Shown: positions 1-7,174, counted from the stretch's first letter. The stretch is DNA of 7,671 nt from Massilia sp. (GCA_003520365.1 DOUW01000314.1:1374-9044); one strand, 5' to 3'. Program-made: numbers and translations. Notes: generated by a model not told the origin, from the sequence alone.

Positions 1-331
1 TGCGCTCGCCCTTGCCGGTCAGGCCCTTGAGGACGGCGAAGTGGTTCAGCAGCCGCTCCGCGCTGACTTTCGGGTAGACACCGAAGTCCTGCGGCAGGTA
101 GCCGAGCTGGCGCAGCAGCCCTTCCTTGTTCTGCAGGACATCGAGGCCGTGGAAATGGATGCTGCCGCTGTCGGGATCCTGCAGCGTCGCGATGGTGCGC
201 ATGAGCGAGGACTTGCCGGCGCCGTTCGGTCCCAGCAGGCCAAACATGCCGTTCGGGATCTCGAGGCTGACATTGTTGATGGCCTTGACGCCGTTGGCGT
301 AGGTCTTGTTGAGCTGCTTGATCGATAACAT
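1..331 (-). CDS. ABC transporter ATP-binding protein (partial, N-terminal 110 residues)
   Basis: This is the ATP-hydrolysing subunit of an ABC transporter, acting on the cytoplasmic face of the inner membrane; the substrate cannot be told. Translated from the ATG at 331, it opens with MLSIKQLNKTYANGVKAI. The Walker A loop GPNGAGKSS lies at residues 34-42 and the Q-loop at residues 79-84 (LPQDFG, Q81). The signature motif, Walker B and H-loop lie beyond the left edge, so the gene is cut by the window and not visibly broken. The start is supported by a GGGAG ribosome site (340-344) 8 nt upstream and by the promoter at 411-439. The style (short N-terminus, 'PNGMFGLLGPNGAGKSSLMR') resembles ABC-2-type exporter ATPases, so a membrane permease gene probably follows to the left; that part is inference. 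It reads in the same direction as the T6SS operon but is separated from it by a 217-nt gap with its own promoter, so it is probably unrelated in function. Confidence 0.93.
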   Translation of the reverse strand, partial: MLSIKQLNKTYANGVKAINNVSLEIPNGMFGLLGPNGAGKSSLMRTIATLQDPDSGSIHFHGLDVLQNKEGLLRQLGYLPQDFGVYPKVSAERLLNHFAVLKGLTGKGER

Positions 332-410
332 CGTTGCTTCTCCCTAGTTATAGATGGTGCGATGCCGTGTCCTGCCGGGGCGGATCGACGGATAGTATTT
401 CCTCGTTGTT

Positions 411-439
411 AATCTATCTTTGATGAAAAGCAATGTCAG
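411..439 (-). promoter_or_regulatory. Sigma70-type promoter for the ABC ATPase gene
   Basis: On the minus strand the -35 box CTGACA (434-439, 5 of 6 to consensus) is followed by a 17-nt spacer and the -10 box TAGATT (411-416, 4 of 6). Spacing is ideal. Transcription would start near 404, giving a 5' leader of about 73 nt before the ATG at 331. The spacer is AT-rich compared with the surroundings. Seen by eye only; no start site has been mapped. Confidence 0.55.
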
Positions 440-512
440 CCGTTTGTGACAGGCTGCAGAAAACCGGGAATGGATGACGAATTTCGTGGAATATGCGATA
501 TGCATGGAGCCG

Positions 513-539
513 GCGGCAGGCTGCTCGGCAGCCTGCCGC
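513..539 (-). terminator. Terminator-like hairpin after the T6SS effector gene
   Basis: A perfect 12-bp inverted repeat, GCGGCAGGCTGC (513-524) and GCAGCCTGCCGC (528-539), is separated by a 3-nt loop. It lies 9 nt past the stop codon of the lipase gene (549) and upstream of the promoter of the next gene. The stem is very GC-rich. No T-run follows on either strand, so it is not a textbook intrinsic terminator. It may terminate inefficiently, protect the mRNA 3' end, or cooperate with Rho. Position and symmetry are seen; the function is inferred. Confidence 0.5.
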
Positions 540-548
540 ACCGCAGCA

Positions 549-2624
549 TCAGGCCCGACGTTTGCCGTCGTCGCCTGGCATGCCGGAAAGCGCGCTATCG
601 GGCGGTGCATCCACCGAGGTCAGCAGGACGGCATCGTCGCCGCCATATACTTTTCGGAACCGTAGATAACCAGCGGCGCCGACGTCAAACGGCTCGCGCC
701 CTGAGGTCATCATTCGCGGGATTTTCCGTGTTCGCGCATATTCCGCGGCGGCCCGGCGCTGATCTTCAGTCAGGCGATCGGCGGGACTGACGGACTTGTA
801 ATCGGCCTTGCCGCCCACCGTGGCGAGGGCCGCACGCGGAGCGCTGCACCACTCCCCCCATTTCACGAGCGTCGCATGCATTCTTTCCTCGCTGTCCGGC
901 GAGCCGTCGAGCTTGAACCATGCGCGTGAGTCGTGCACATAATTGTCGAAAAACTGCAGGACCTCCTCGCTGGGCCGCGGCCCCTTTTGCCACCACGTCG
1001 CGATCTCTTCCCATTCTTTCAAATACGCGTTATCGAATCCCCTTTTCTGGGGAGCCGGCCGGAATCCGGCGCCCTTCTCTTTCAACCACTTCTCGAAGGC
1101 CCGGATCTCGTCTTCGAACTCGACAGCTGCACTATGCAAATCGTTCTGGTCGAAGGTGGCGGCGCGCCCGAAACTGGCGGTCTTTTGAATCGGTGTGTTG
1201 CCGCCGACGCGACGCGCGAGCCGCCATTCGATCTGCTTGCGCGCCTGTTCGCGCATGATGCGGTGCAGCTCTCCCTTCGTTTCGCGGCACGAGGCGATAT
1301 ACGCGTTGAATGCCTTGATCGCCTCCGGCTTGAGCGCGAACCTGGCCTGTGAGATGGGAGCCGCCAATTCCAGCTTGAGCGGCACGCCGCTCAGGCGCGC
1401 CGCCTTGTACATCATGAGCAGGGGGATGCGCGCCAGCATATCGTCCCCGTTCGGATCGGTACCCCGTCCCTGCTCGCGCGGGCAATAACCGCAACCGATG
1501 TCCGAATGGACGCCGGGAACGACGACTTCCTGGGCGCCGGCAGGCAGATTGCCGCCGACCGAGATGGAATCGACAGGAAAACTGCGGCGCAGCTCGTGCG
1601 CTGCGACCAAGTGCAGGCATTTCACGTCGTCGGGGACGCGCAGACTTTCCTCGGTATCGGCCCAGGCGCCGTGCCCGTTGAAATAGCCGACCGTATTGGC
1701 CACGCCGACCGAGGCGACGGTATCGAACACGCCAAGAAAGTCGAACTGGACAGGAAAGCCGCCCAGGGACATGCCGGATTTCCCCCGTAGCTGGGCATCG
1801 AGCTTGCACAGCGATTGCAGCCAGTTGACGAAAGCGCGGGCCTGCGTGGCGCCGCGCGAAAATCCGAACACCGAGATGTAGATAGTCTTCACGATGCCGG
1901 GATCGATCTTGGCCGGCCTGCCGGTCTTCTCGTTCGGCCAATGCTGCGAGAGCGCCTTGTGGAGACGCTTGAGCAGTCCCTCGAAACGCCGCCGCGCGAT
2001 GCCGTTGATGTCGTCGCCCGGAAGCATCCCACGCCACCAGCCGTCATCGACCATGCGCCTGCGCGAATGCTTGTTGAGGAACACCCAGCGGTACAACTCG
2101 TTCAATTCGTCCTGGCGCACGAGGGGCTCGGACAGGAAATAGCGGTGCACGTTGTTGATGGCCTGGACCAGGGCCCAGATGATGCGGCGTTCGCCAAGGG
2201 CGCCACCGGCGCCGCCGAATCGTTCGTCGTTACCCTCGCCGGTGTCGCCGACCTGCGGGAAGGGCGAGGACACGCCGGGGATATAGACTTTGTAGAAGTG
2301 AGTGTAGTTTTCCGCCCTGTACGTCCAGTCGGTGGACTTTGGGAGCACGCCAGGAACGCTTTTGCCTGGGTAACAGTCGTAGAGCCGGGCGACGTTTGAA
2401 TGGTTCTTGCCGGCTTCAGCTTTTATGTAGTTGTTTTTGGTGCCGTCGAAGAAGAAGCCGAAGAATAGATTTCCACGGCAAGACGCCCCGGGCGGGGAAA
2501 CGGAGACTTGTTCGCGTTTTTCGAGCTCCTTGATAATTTTAACTTGGGTGCCATCAAAAAACTTATCGAAGGCATCACCAGATATAAAAGACTCAGCAAC
2601 TTGAGGAGAAAGCATAAAAGTCAT
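549..2624 (-). CDS. T6SS Tle1-like phospholipase effector, DUF2235 (alpha/beta hydrolase)
   Basis: Predicted antibacterial lipase delivered by the T6SS into neighbouring cells, where Tle1-family enzymes cleave membrane phospholipids from the periplasm. The 691-residue protein has no signal peptide or membrane segment, as expected for a VgrG-loaded cargo. DUF2235 hallmarks appear in order: FFDGTKNN (58-65), the nucleophile elbow GFSRG (254-258, Ser256), GVFDTVAS (298-305), HLVAAHELRRSFP (338-350), PGVHSDIGCGY (370-380), and the late YVHDSRAWF (562-570). Ser256 is the likely nucleophile. Asp301 or Asp375 and His373 or His564 are candidates for the rest of the triad; I cannot decide between them. 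About 50 residues precede the hydrolase fold. It ends with AAGYLRFRKVYGG (650-662) plus a short acidic tail. The start ATG overlaps the upstream stop (ATGA) and has a GAGGA ribosome site 9 nt upstream. It is the last gene of the vgrG operon. The first ~200 nt are AT-richer than the rest. Confidence 0.9.
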   Translation of the reverse strand: MTFMLSPQVAESFISGDAFDKFFDGTQVKIIKELEKREQVSVSPPGASCRGNLFFGFFFDGTKNNYIKAEAGKNHSNVARLYDCYPGKSVPGVLPKSTDWTYRAENYTHFYKVYIPGVSSPFPQVGDTGEGNDERFGGAGGALGERRIIWALVQAINNVHRYFLSEPLVRQDELNELYRWVFLNKHSRRRMVDDGWWRGMLPGDDINGIARRRFEGLLKRLHKALSQHWPNEKTGRPAKIDPGIVKTIYISVFGFSRGATQARAFVNWLQSLCKLDAQLRGKSGMSLGGFPVQFDFLGVFDTVASVGVANTVGYFNGHGAWADTEESLRVPDDVKCLHLVAAHELRRSFPVDSISVGGNLPAGAQEVVVPGVHSDIGCGYCPREQGRGTDPNGDDMLARIPLLMMYKAARLSGVPLKLELAAPISQARFALKPEAIKAFNAYIASCRETKGELHRIMREQARKQIEWRLARRVGGNTPIQKTASFGRAATFDQNDLHSAAVEFEDEIRAFEKWLKEKGAGFRPAPQKRGFDNAYLKEWEEIATWWQKGPRPSEEVLQFFDNYVHDSRAWFKLDGSPDSEERMHATLVKWGEWCSAPRAALATVGGKADYKSVSPADRLTEDQRRAAAEYARTRKIPRMMTSGREPFDVGAAGYLRFRKVYGGDDAVLLTSVDAPPDSALSGMPGDDGKRRA

Positions 2625-3376
2625 GGTCTTGTTTCCTCGAAGCTCTTCAGTTCTCGTTGAGATTCTTCCAGCCCTTCCGCATACTCCTTCTTAAGCGCGG
2701 CAAGATATCGAGGATCATTCGGACCCGAGAAACCGTTCAGACTTGAAGGGTCATATTGTCTCGAAGTTTCCCAAGCTTTTACCACCCCTGTACTTGGTGA
2801 TTTTTCCAATTCTTCTAGTAAAGCGATATAAGCCCGTACAAAGTCTTCCTTGTGCTTTCGGTGTAACTCCCACCTTCCACGCTGATATTCCAACGAAGGC
2901 ACAGGCCATCCTTTCACCGTGCCCGGCCACTTCTCATGGTCTGGCTGAAAGTCGCTCGAAACGACGCTCACGCTACCGTCCGCCGCCCGCAATACCCAAA
3001 GTTCCCCCGACTGCCCGTCCGCATACCGGGGCACCTCGACAAGATGGGTCTCCTTCACCTCCGGCAGACTGTTGTCGGGCCGCTTTGGCAACCAGTGCGT
3101 CGTATCGATCCGCACCTTGATTCCCGGCCGCCATACTTTCGGCAGCGTGAAGCAGCAGGTCATGCCGCCTGCCTCGAAGGCATTGATCAATTCTCCGCCG
3201 GCGCCGCTTGTCGGTTTCGCCGGATCGATGACGTAATAGCTGAACGCATCGCCGGCGTAGTTCACGCCATGGATATTCACGTCGACATCAGCTGCGGGCT
3301 TTTGGCACGCACCAAGCGCCAGCACACCAAGCAATAGGAAACAGGCCAGGTAACGGGGTGAAAACAGTGCGGACAT
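2621..3376 (-). CDS. DUF3304 lipoprotein, probable Tle1 immunity protein
   Basis: Probable immunity partner of the adjacent lipase, held at a membrane facing the periplasm where the toxin acts. Numbered from the ATG at 3376 (251 residues), it starts MSALFSPRYLACFLLLGV and has a clear type II signal peptide with lipobox LGAC (Cys24). The residue after Cys is Gln and not Asp, which favours outer-membrane sorting. DUF3304 features are visible: HGVNYAG (36-42), GGMTCCFTLPKVWRPG (70-85) with the paired Cys74-Cys75, and a C-terminal charged helical half. The start at 3376 was chosen because AGGAG (3382-3386) lies 5 nt upstream. An in-frame ATG at 3391 would give five extra residues (MRGAP) but puts that ribosome site inside the gene. 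Known precedent: Tle1 lipases of other bacteria are neutralised by lipoprotein Tli partners. The immunity role is inferred from family and context. The 3' half is markedly AT-richer than the 5' half. Confidence 0.85.
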   Translation of the reverse strand: MSALFSPRYLACFLLLGVLALGACQKPAADVDVNIHGVNYAGDAFSYYVIDPAKPTSGAGGELINAFEAGGMTCCFTLPKVWRPGIKVRIDTTHWLPKRPDNSLPEVKETHLVEVPRYADGQSGELWVLRAADGSVSVVSSDFQPDHEKWPGTVKGWPVPSLEYQRGRWELHRKHKEDFVRAYIALLEELEKSPSTGVVKAWETSRQYDPSSLNGFSGPNDPRYLAALKKEYAEGLEESQRELKSFEETRP

Positions 3377-3381
3377 GGGGG

Positions 3382-3386
3382 CTCCT
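3382..3386 (-). promoter_or_regulatory. Ribosome binding site deciding the lipoprotein start
   Basis: AGGAG on the minus strand, 5 nt upstream of the ATG at 3376 and just downstream of the alternative ATG at 3391. It supports the shorter protein, whose signal peptide is also of normal length. The site lies next to the chaperone gene's stop codon, so ribosomes ending there can re-initiate at once. Confidence 0.7.
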
Positions 3387-3387
3387 C

Positions 3388-4191
3388 TCATGATGCCTCG
3401 CTACGCCAGGCCGTCAGCGCCGGCTCCGCCGATGCCTCGTCCAGCAGCCGGTCATGCACCCAGCACCACTCGCACCAGTCGAGCACTTCAGCGTCGGCAA
3501 GCCCGGCATGACCGGCAATACGGAATGCTCCTGCCAGGAGTGCATGGCTTCTCGATGGCTGGCTGTAGACCGCCCGCCCCCGGCTGCTAAGCAGGCTCGA
3601 CAGCTCATCGATCCGGCTATCGTCGACCAGCGCCGCAAACTGTCGTGGGTCGAGCACTGGATTCGTCGCGATGTCGCTGGCAACGGGCTCGACCGGCAAC
3701 TCGGCCCAGCGGCCGTCGCGCGCCACATACGACCAGCGCACCGTCGGGCCCAACAATTGCGCGCGTTGCGTCGCATTCAGCGCGCGATGAATACCGGGCA
3801 GGCGCCGGGTGTCGGGGAAGCGGAAGTTGAAGCGCTGCCCATCGGCCTCGACAATGCACCAGGCGGCGAGCCGCTTCGATAGCGCTTCGAGCGGTTCCGA
3901 AGTGTCGATCAGGCTCACCATCGGCCAGCGCTTGCATCGTTCCAGCAGCCTGCGCATCGTTTTGTCGATACCGTCGACAGGGATCAGGAACGGCGACACG
4001 TCCTTCGTCGCCTCGGTGCACGCCGGAAGCGATTCGAAGAGGAGCGCCTTGCGTTCGAACCTGCCATGCCTGTGCAGGCCGGGAACGAAGGCGCCGTCGA
4101 TCAGCAGATAGGAGCGGACGGTCGAAGGCAGCTGGTCGATGCGCGACTGTATGGTGTCGAACCAGTCGTCGCCGTAAGCGTCGATGTACAT
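3388..4191 (-). CDS. DUF4123 T6SS effector chaperone/adaptor (Tap/TEC family)
   Basis: Cytoplasmic adaptor that in known systems binds a T6SS effector and helps load it onto its cognate VgrG without being secreted itself. The 267-residue protein carries the DUF4123 pattern: YLLIDGAFVPGL (28-39), SPFLIPVD (66-73), WPMVSLIDTSEPLEAL (89-104), and RFNFRFPDTRRLPGI (120-134). The roughly 110-residue C-terminal part, with the Trp/Cys-rich stretch LDWCEWCWVHDRLL (237-250), is more variable and is probably where effector specificity lies. The start follows the vgrG stop by one base (TAGCATG) with no strong ribosome site of its own, so translation is probably coupled to vgrG. The stop lies 11 nt before the lipoprotein start. 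Its position between vgrG and the lipase/immunity pair is the usual one for this family. Family assignment is good; the partner is inferred from adjacency. Confidence 0.88.
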   Translation of the reverse strand: MYIDAYGDDWFDTIQSRIDQLPSTVRSYLLIDGAFVPGLHRHGRFERKALLFESLPACTEATKDVSPFLIPVDGIDKTMRRLLERCKRWPMVSLIDTSEPLEALSKRLAAWCIVEADGQRFNFRFPDTRRLPGIHRALNATQRAQLLGPTVRWSYVARDGRWAELPVEPVASDIATNPVLDPRQFAALVDDSRIDELSSLLSSRGRAVYSQPSRSHALLAGAFRIAGHAGLADAEVLDWCEWCWVHDRLLDEASAEPALTAWRSEAS

Positions 4192-4192
4192 G

Positions 4193-7060
4193 CTATTGCG
4201 CCATGGTGAATGCCGATCCGGCCGCGAGCGCCTTCTTCAGGCACTCGACACAGATGCTGCGCGGCAGTGGCGGCATCGGATAGGCGAGTTTGTCGGGATC
4301 CAGGAAGCTTTTCTTACCTGCATGCACAACGATCTTGCCCGGGCATTGCACGGTAATGTTCCCGTCCGCGATCGTGATATTCGCGCCGCCGGCAGTCGAG
4401 AGACTGATCCTTTTCGCAGCGGCCCAATCGATGTGTGCGTTCGCGCTGATGATGTCGATCTCGTCCCGGGCCTGTACCGTCAAGGCGTCGGCTTGCGCCT
4501 GGATGTCGATGGCGTCCTTTGCCGCGATCAGTTGCAGCCCGAGACCGCCCACGCCCGCCTTGACTGCGCCGCCCAGCACACCGATTGCCTGGCCGGTATG
4601 CACGCGCATCTGCCCGCCTGCGACGAACTGCATGTCCTGCCCACTCATCAAGGTGGACGTTTCGCCGTTTGCCAGTTGCAGGCTTTGTCCCGCATTGATA
4701 CCCAGGCCGTCCCTGGCGGCGATGGCGATGACAGGATCGGTGAAATGCGGCAGCGTCCCGGTGCCCGGATTGGTATTCCTGTTTGCCGCGTCCACCTGGG
4801 CAGCATCGAGCGACGCGGAGCCGACCATGCCGGACACCGCGGTAACGATCGATTTCAGGGGAGCAGCCTTTTTATCCAGCACGCTCGCATCGCGTTCATT
4901 GGCGCCAGCATGCGATGCCAGCCCAACCGTTTGATGGCTCAATGTCGCGGCGTGCAGCGCCCCGGCAAGCCTGGTTGCCTGCGTCAGCATGGCAATGCCG
5001 GCCGCATTCTCGCCAACAGGGCCGCGCGCGGCCAGGTCATGCTGCAGCGGATAGCTGGTGACCAGCATGCCCGCTCCGGCCCGCACCGCGCCATAGGCAT
5101 CGGTACGCAGTTCGGCGCCAAGTCCGCGAAAACTGCCCCGGTAATTATCGGCCGCGTGGATCAGGTGTCCGAGATTGAGTTCGGATGCGGCGTGACTGCA
5201 CTTGAGCTGGACCCGTCCCTGCCCATCGGTATCGTCGAACAGCAGCTGGTTGTAGCCCGAGCCGCCAAATTCCTTGCTGCGCACGCCCCACTGCGCCGCG
5301 CCATTGCGATGCCCCGCGCTGTCGGCCGAAGCGCCATGCCAGACGGGACTGTTGCCGCCGGCAAGGTTGCCTTGCGCGGAGGGCGCATGGTCGTGGGCCG
5401 ACTGGAAGCAATCCACGTCCCTGGCTGCCGTCACCTGTCCGCCCGGCGTGGGAACGACGCCGCCCTCCCCCCGGCCGTTGTACATGGCACCAACGATGAT
5501 CGGCTGGTCGATGTCATTGTCGAGAAACTGGACGAGTACTTCCTGCCCAATGCGAGGCAGGAACTGGCTGCCCATGCCGCCGCCTGCCGAGCGCTGCGCA
5601 ACGCGCACCCAGCACGACGCAACGCCGCTGTCCTGCCAGTGCAACCGGATCCGGACCCGGCCCAGCCTGTCGCAATAGAGTTCATCGGTGCCGTTCGGGG
5701 TCTCCCGGCCATCCGGACCGATCACGATGGCGCTTTGCGCTCCGTGTGCGGTCGGCTTCGAACGGCTGCGTCCATCGCTGCCCGGCAGTTCCGGGCGCCA
5801 GGTCAGCGCGGAAGGAATGGCTTCGAAACAGTTCGCGTAGCCGCTTTCCTGCGCCTGGCTGATTGCCTGAGCGAAGTCATCGGGCCAATCCCCCTGCGCG
5901 ACCTCTGCCAGCAATTCAGGAATAGGTCCGAACAGCTCGGCCAGCCCCTGCTGCGCCCGCGCCGGCAAGTTGTTCACGCCGACGCTCCGTATACGCAATA
6001 TGGTGAAGCTCGCCGCTTCGCGCATTTGTCGCAAGGGCATCCCGGTCAGGTTCAGCCTGGTCCCGGCGCGCAGCGTGCGTACGGTACCGCGGCCACGCCA
6101 TAGCTCGCTGCGCGCTTCCCGCGACTGCATCCAGAGGTCGGCATGGCGCTGCGCCTGCGCGCGGTTCGCGGTCGCATGCCGACCCGGCACATCGAACACC
6201 TCGGACCGCGGTAGTTTGGCCTTTTGCTTGAGAAGGGTGGGAGAGCTGGCTGCGACAACCTGCCTGGACCCGTGGTCGTAACCGAGCAGGGTCGCCAGCG
6301 AGGCATGCAGGCGCCGCATGGCGATCATCGCCTGGACCGTATCGGCATGCTCGACCGCCCGCGCGCCGTGGTAGCGCACGCCGGCGTTGCGTGCGCTGCT
6401 CTCGTCTTGCGGCACCGCGCTGCGCAGGCTGCTGTCGGCGAACAGGACGGTGCACGGCCCATCGCCGGTCTGCTCGAAGCGCCAGCACAGTCCCTCTTCG
6501 CACAGCAGGCGCAACACGAAATCGAGATCGGACTCACGGTACTGGCAACAGTAGTTGCGCGGCAGCGCATTGCCCATGAATGCCGTGGCGTCGTCGCTCC
6601 AGCGCCATTTAGCCAGCGGCAGATAGGCCGCAAATACCGCATCGACGATCTCGATGATGGTCTTGTCCTGCCATACGCGGCTGTTGCGTACCTCCCCAAG
6701 GCGCCACATCCAGGGCACGATGCGAACCCGATACCGCGCCAGGCCGCCATCGCTCCCCAGCAGCGCCACCTGATTGACCTCGCCTGCGAAGCGCGTACGC
6801 GTACCATCTGCCAGGCTGATTTCCAGCGCCGCCTGCCGGCCGAGCAGCTCTTCGCAGGCAATGTGGATACTTGTCGACAGGACGATCACGTCGCGGGCGC
6901 CGATTGCCTGGATTTCGTCGTCGGCGTTGAAGGCTTCGACAAGCAGTGCGCCAGCCAGGCGGTCGCCGCTGGCGCCTTGCACCGTCAGCGCGTAGAGCCG
7001 GTTCGTGCTGGAGAATTCCGCCAACGCGGTTCTCACCTGTTCCGCCAATCGCATGTCCAT
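4193..7060 (-). CDS. vgrG: Type VI secretion tip protein VgrG with C-terminal DUF2345 domain
   Basis: Trimeric spike at the tip of the T6SS tube, carrying effectors into target cells. Numbered from the ATG at 7060 (955 residues): a gp27-like N-terminal region (about 10-365) including VLRLLCEEGLCWRFE (182-196); a gp5-like OB-fold (about 452-535) with DRLGRVRIRLHWQ (464-476) and SQFLPRIGQEVLVQF (498-512); a T6SS Vgr segment with FGGSGYNQLLFDD (598-610); an Ala-rich helical stretch (about 680-770); and a DUF2345 beta-helix (about 785-920) with the repeating pattern of short beta segments. The tail ends with PMPPLPRSICVECLKKA, holding Cys937 and Cys940. No toxin domain or PAAR is fused, so cargo is the separate lipase. 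An in-frame TTG at 7111 would add 17 residues, but it lacks a ribosome site; the ATG has GGAG (7072-7075) 11 nt upstream. First gene of the four-gene operon. Length is normal for DUF2345-bearing VgrG proteins. Confidence 0.95.
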   Translation of the reverse strand: MDMRLAEQVRTALAEFSSTNRLYALTVQGASGDRLAGALLVEAFNADDEIQAIGARDVIVLSTSIHIACEELLGRQAALEISLADGTRTRFAGEVNQVALLGSDGGLARYRVRIVPWMWRLGEVRNSRVWQDKTIIEIVDAVFAAYLPLAKWRWSDDATAFMGNALPRNYCCQYRESDLDFVLRLLCEEGLCWRFEQTGDGPCTVLFADSSLRSAVPQDESSARNAGVRYHGARAVEHADTVQAMIAMRRLHASLATLLGYDHGSRQVVAASSPTLLKQKAKLPRSEVFDVPGRHATANRAQAQRHADLWMQSREARSELWRGRGTVRTLRAGTRLNLTGMPLRQMREAASFTILRIRSVGVNNLPARAQQGLAELFGPIPELLAEVAQGDWPDDFAQAISQAQESGYANCFEAIPSALTWRPELPGSDGRSRSKPTAHGAQSAIVIGPDGRETPNGTDELYCDRLGRVRIRLHWQDSGVASCWVRVAQRSAGGGMGSQFLPRIGQEVLVQFLDNDIDQPIIVGAMYNGRGEGGVVPTPGGQVTAARDVDCFQSAHDHAPSAQGNLAGGNSPVWHGASADSAGHRNGAAQWGVRSKEFGGSGYNQLLFDDTDGQGRVQLKCSHAASELNLGHLIHAADNYRGSFRGLGAELRTDAYGAVRAGAGMLVTSYPLQHDLAARGPVGENAAGIAMLTQATRLAGALHAATLSHQTVGLASHAGANERDASVLDKKAAPLKSIVTAVSGMVGSASLDAAQVDAANRNTNPGTGTLPHFTDPVIAIAARDGLGINAGQSLQLANGETSTLMSGQDMQFVAGGQMRVHTGQAIGVLGGAVKAGVGGLGLQLIAAKDAIDIQAQADALTVQARDEIDIISANAHIDWAAAKRISLSTAGGANITIADGNITVQCPGKIVVHAGKKSFLDPDKLAYPMPPLPRSICVECLKKALAAGSAFTMAQ

Positions 7061-7101
7061 GTCGTCGCGCGCTCCGTGGTGGCCTACCCCAACATATGCC
7101 T

Positions 7102-7117
7102 GGCGAGTCAATTGCCA
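7102..7117 (-). promoter_or_regulatory. Possible sigma54-like promoter of the vgrG operon
   Basis: On the minus strand TGGCAATTGACTCGCC matches the sigma54 pattern: TGGCA for the -24 element, then GC at the right 10-nt spacing from GG, with TCGC in place of TTGC at -12. Transcription would start about 30 nt before the ATG at 7060. The same bases also form a short inverted repeat (CTGGC and GCCAG), and a weak sigma70 reading (CTGGCA, 16 nt, TATGTT) overlaps it. Sigma54 control of vgrG and hcp genes is known in other bacteria. Weak evidence, by eye. Confidence 0.3.
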
Positions 7118-7174
7118 GCAGGAAGTTAAGGATGTTTGTCACGATACAAGCGGTCACAGGAGTAATGCTTGAGC

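Noticed and set aside
446..790. Plus-strand frames in the gap after the lipase gene
   Set aside because: They overlap the lipase 3' end in antisense and run through the hairpin; low-complexity Arg-rich product and no ribosome site. I see no gene in 332-548.
1132..2037. A 301-codon minus-strand frame overlapping the lipase in another frame
   Set aside because: Extremely Arg-rich translation, lies wholly within the DUF2235 gene, no domain.
4184..6103. A 639-codon open frame on the plus strand opposite vgrG
   Set aside because: It is antisense to a well-recognised gene, rich in Arg, Ala, Gly and His with no recognisable domain, as expected of GC-rich shadow frames. It has no evident ribosome site.
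7061..7111. TTG at 7111 as the vgrG start
   Set aside because: No ribosome site upstream, it overlaps the candidate promoter, and the extra 17 residues do not look like VgrG. The ATG at 7060 is preferred, though its GGAG spacing of 11 nt is long.
6224..7129. A 301-codon plus-strand frame opposite the 5' part of vgrG
   Set aside because: Shadow of the VgrG gp27-like coding region; composition shows no protein-like domain pattern.
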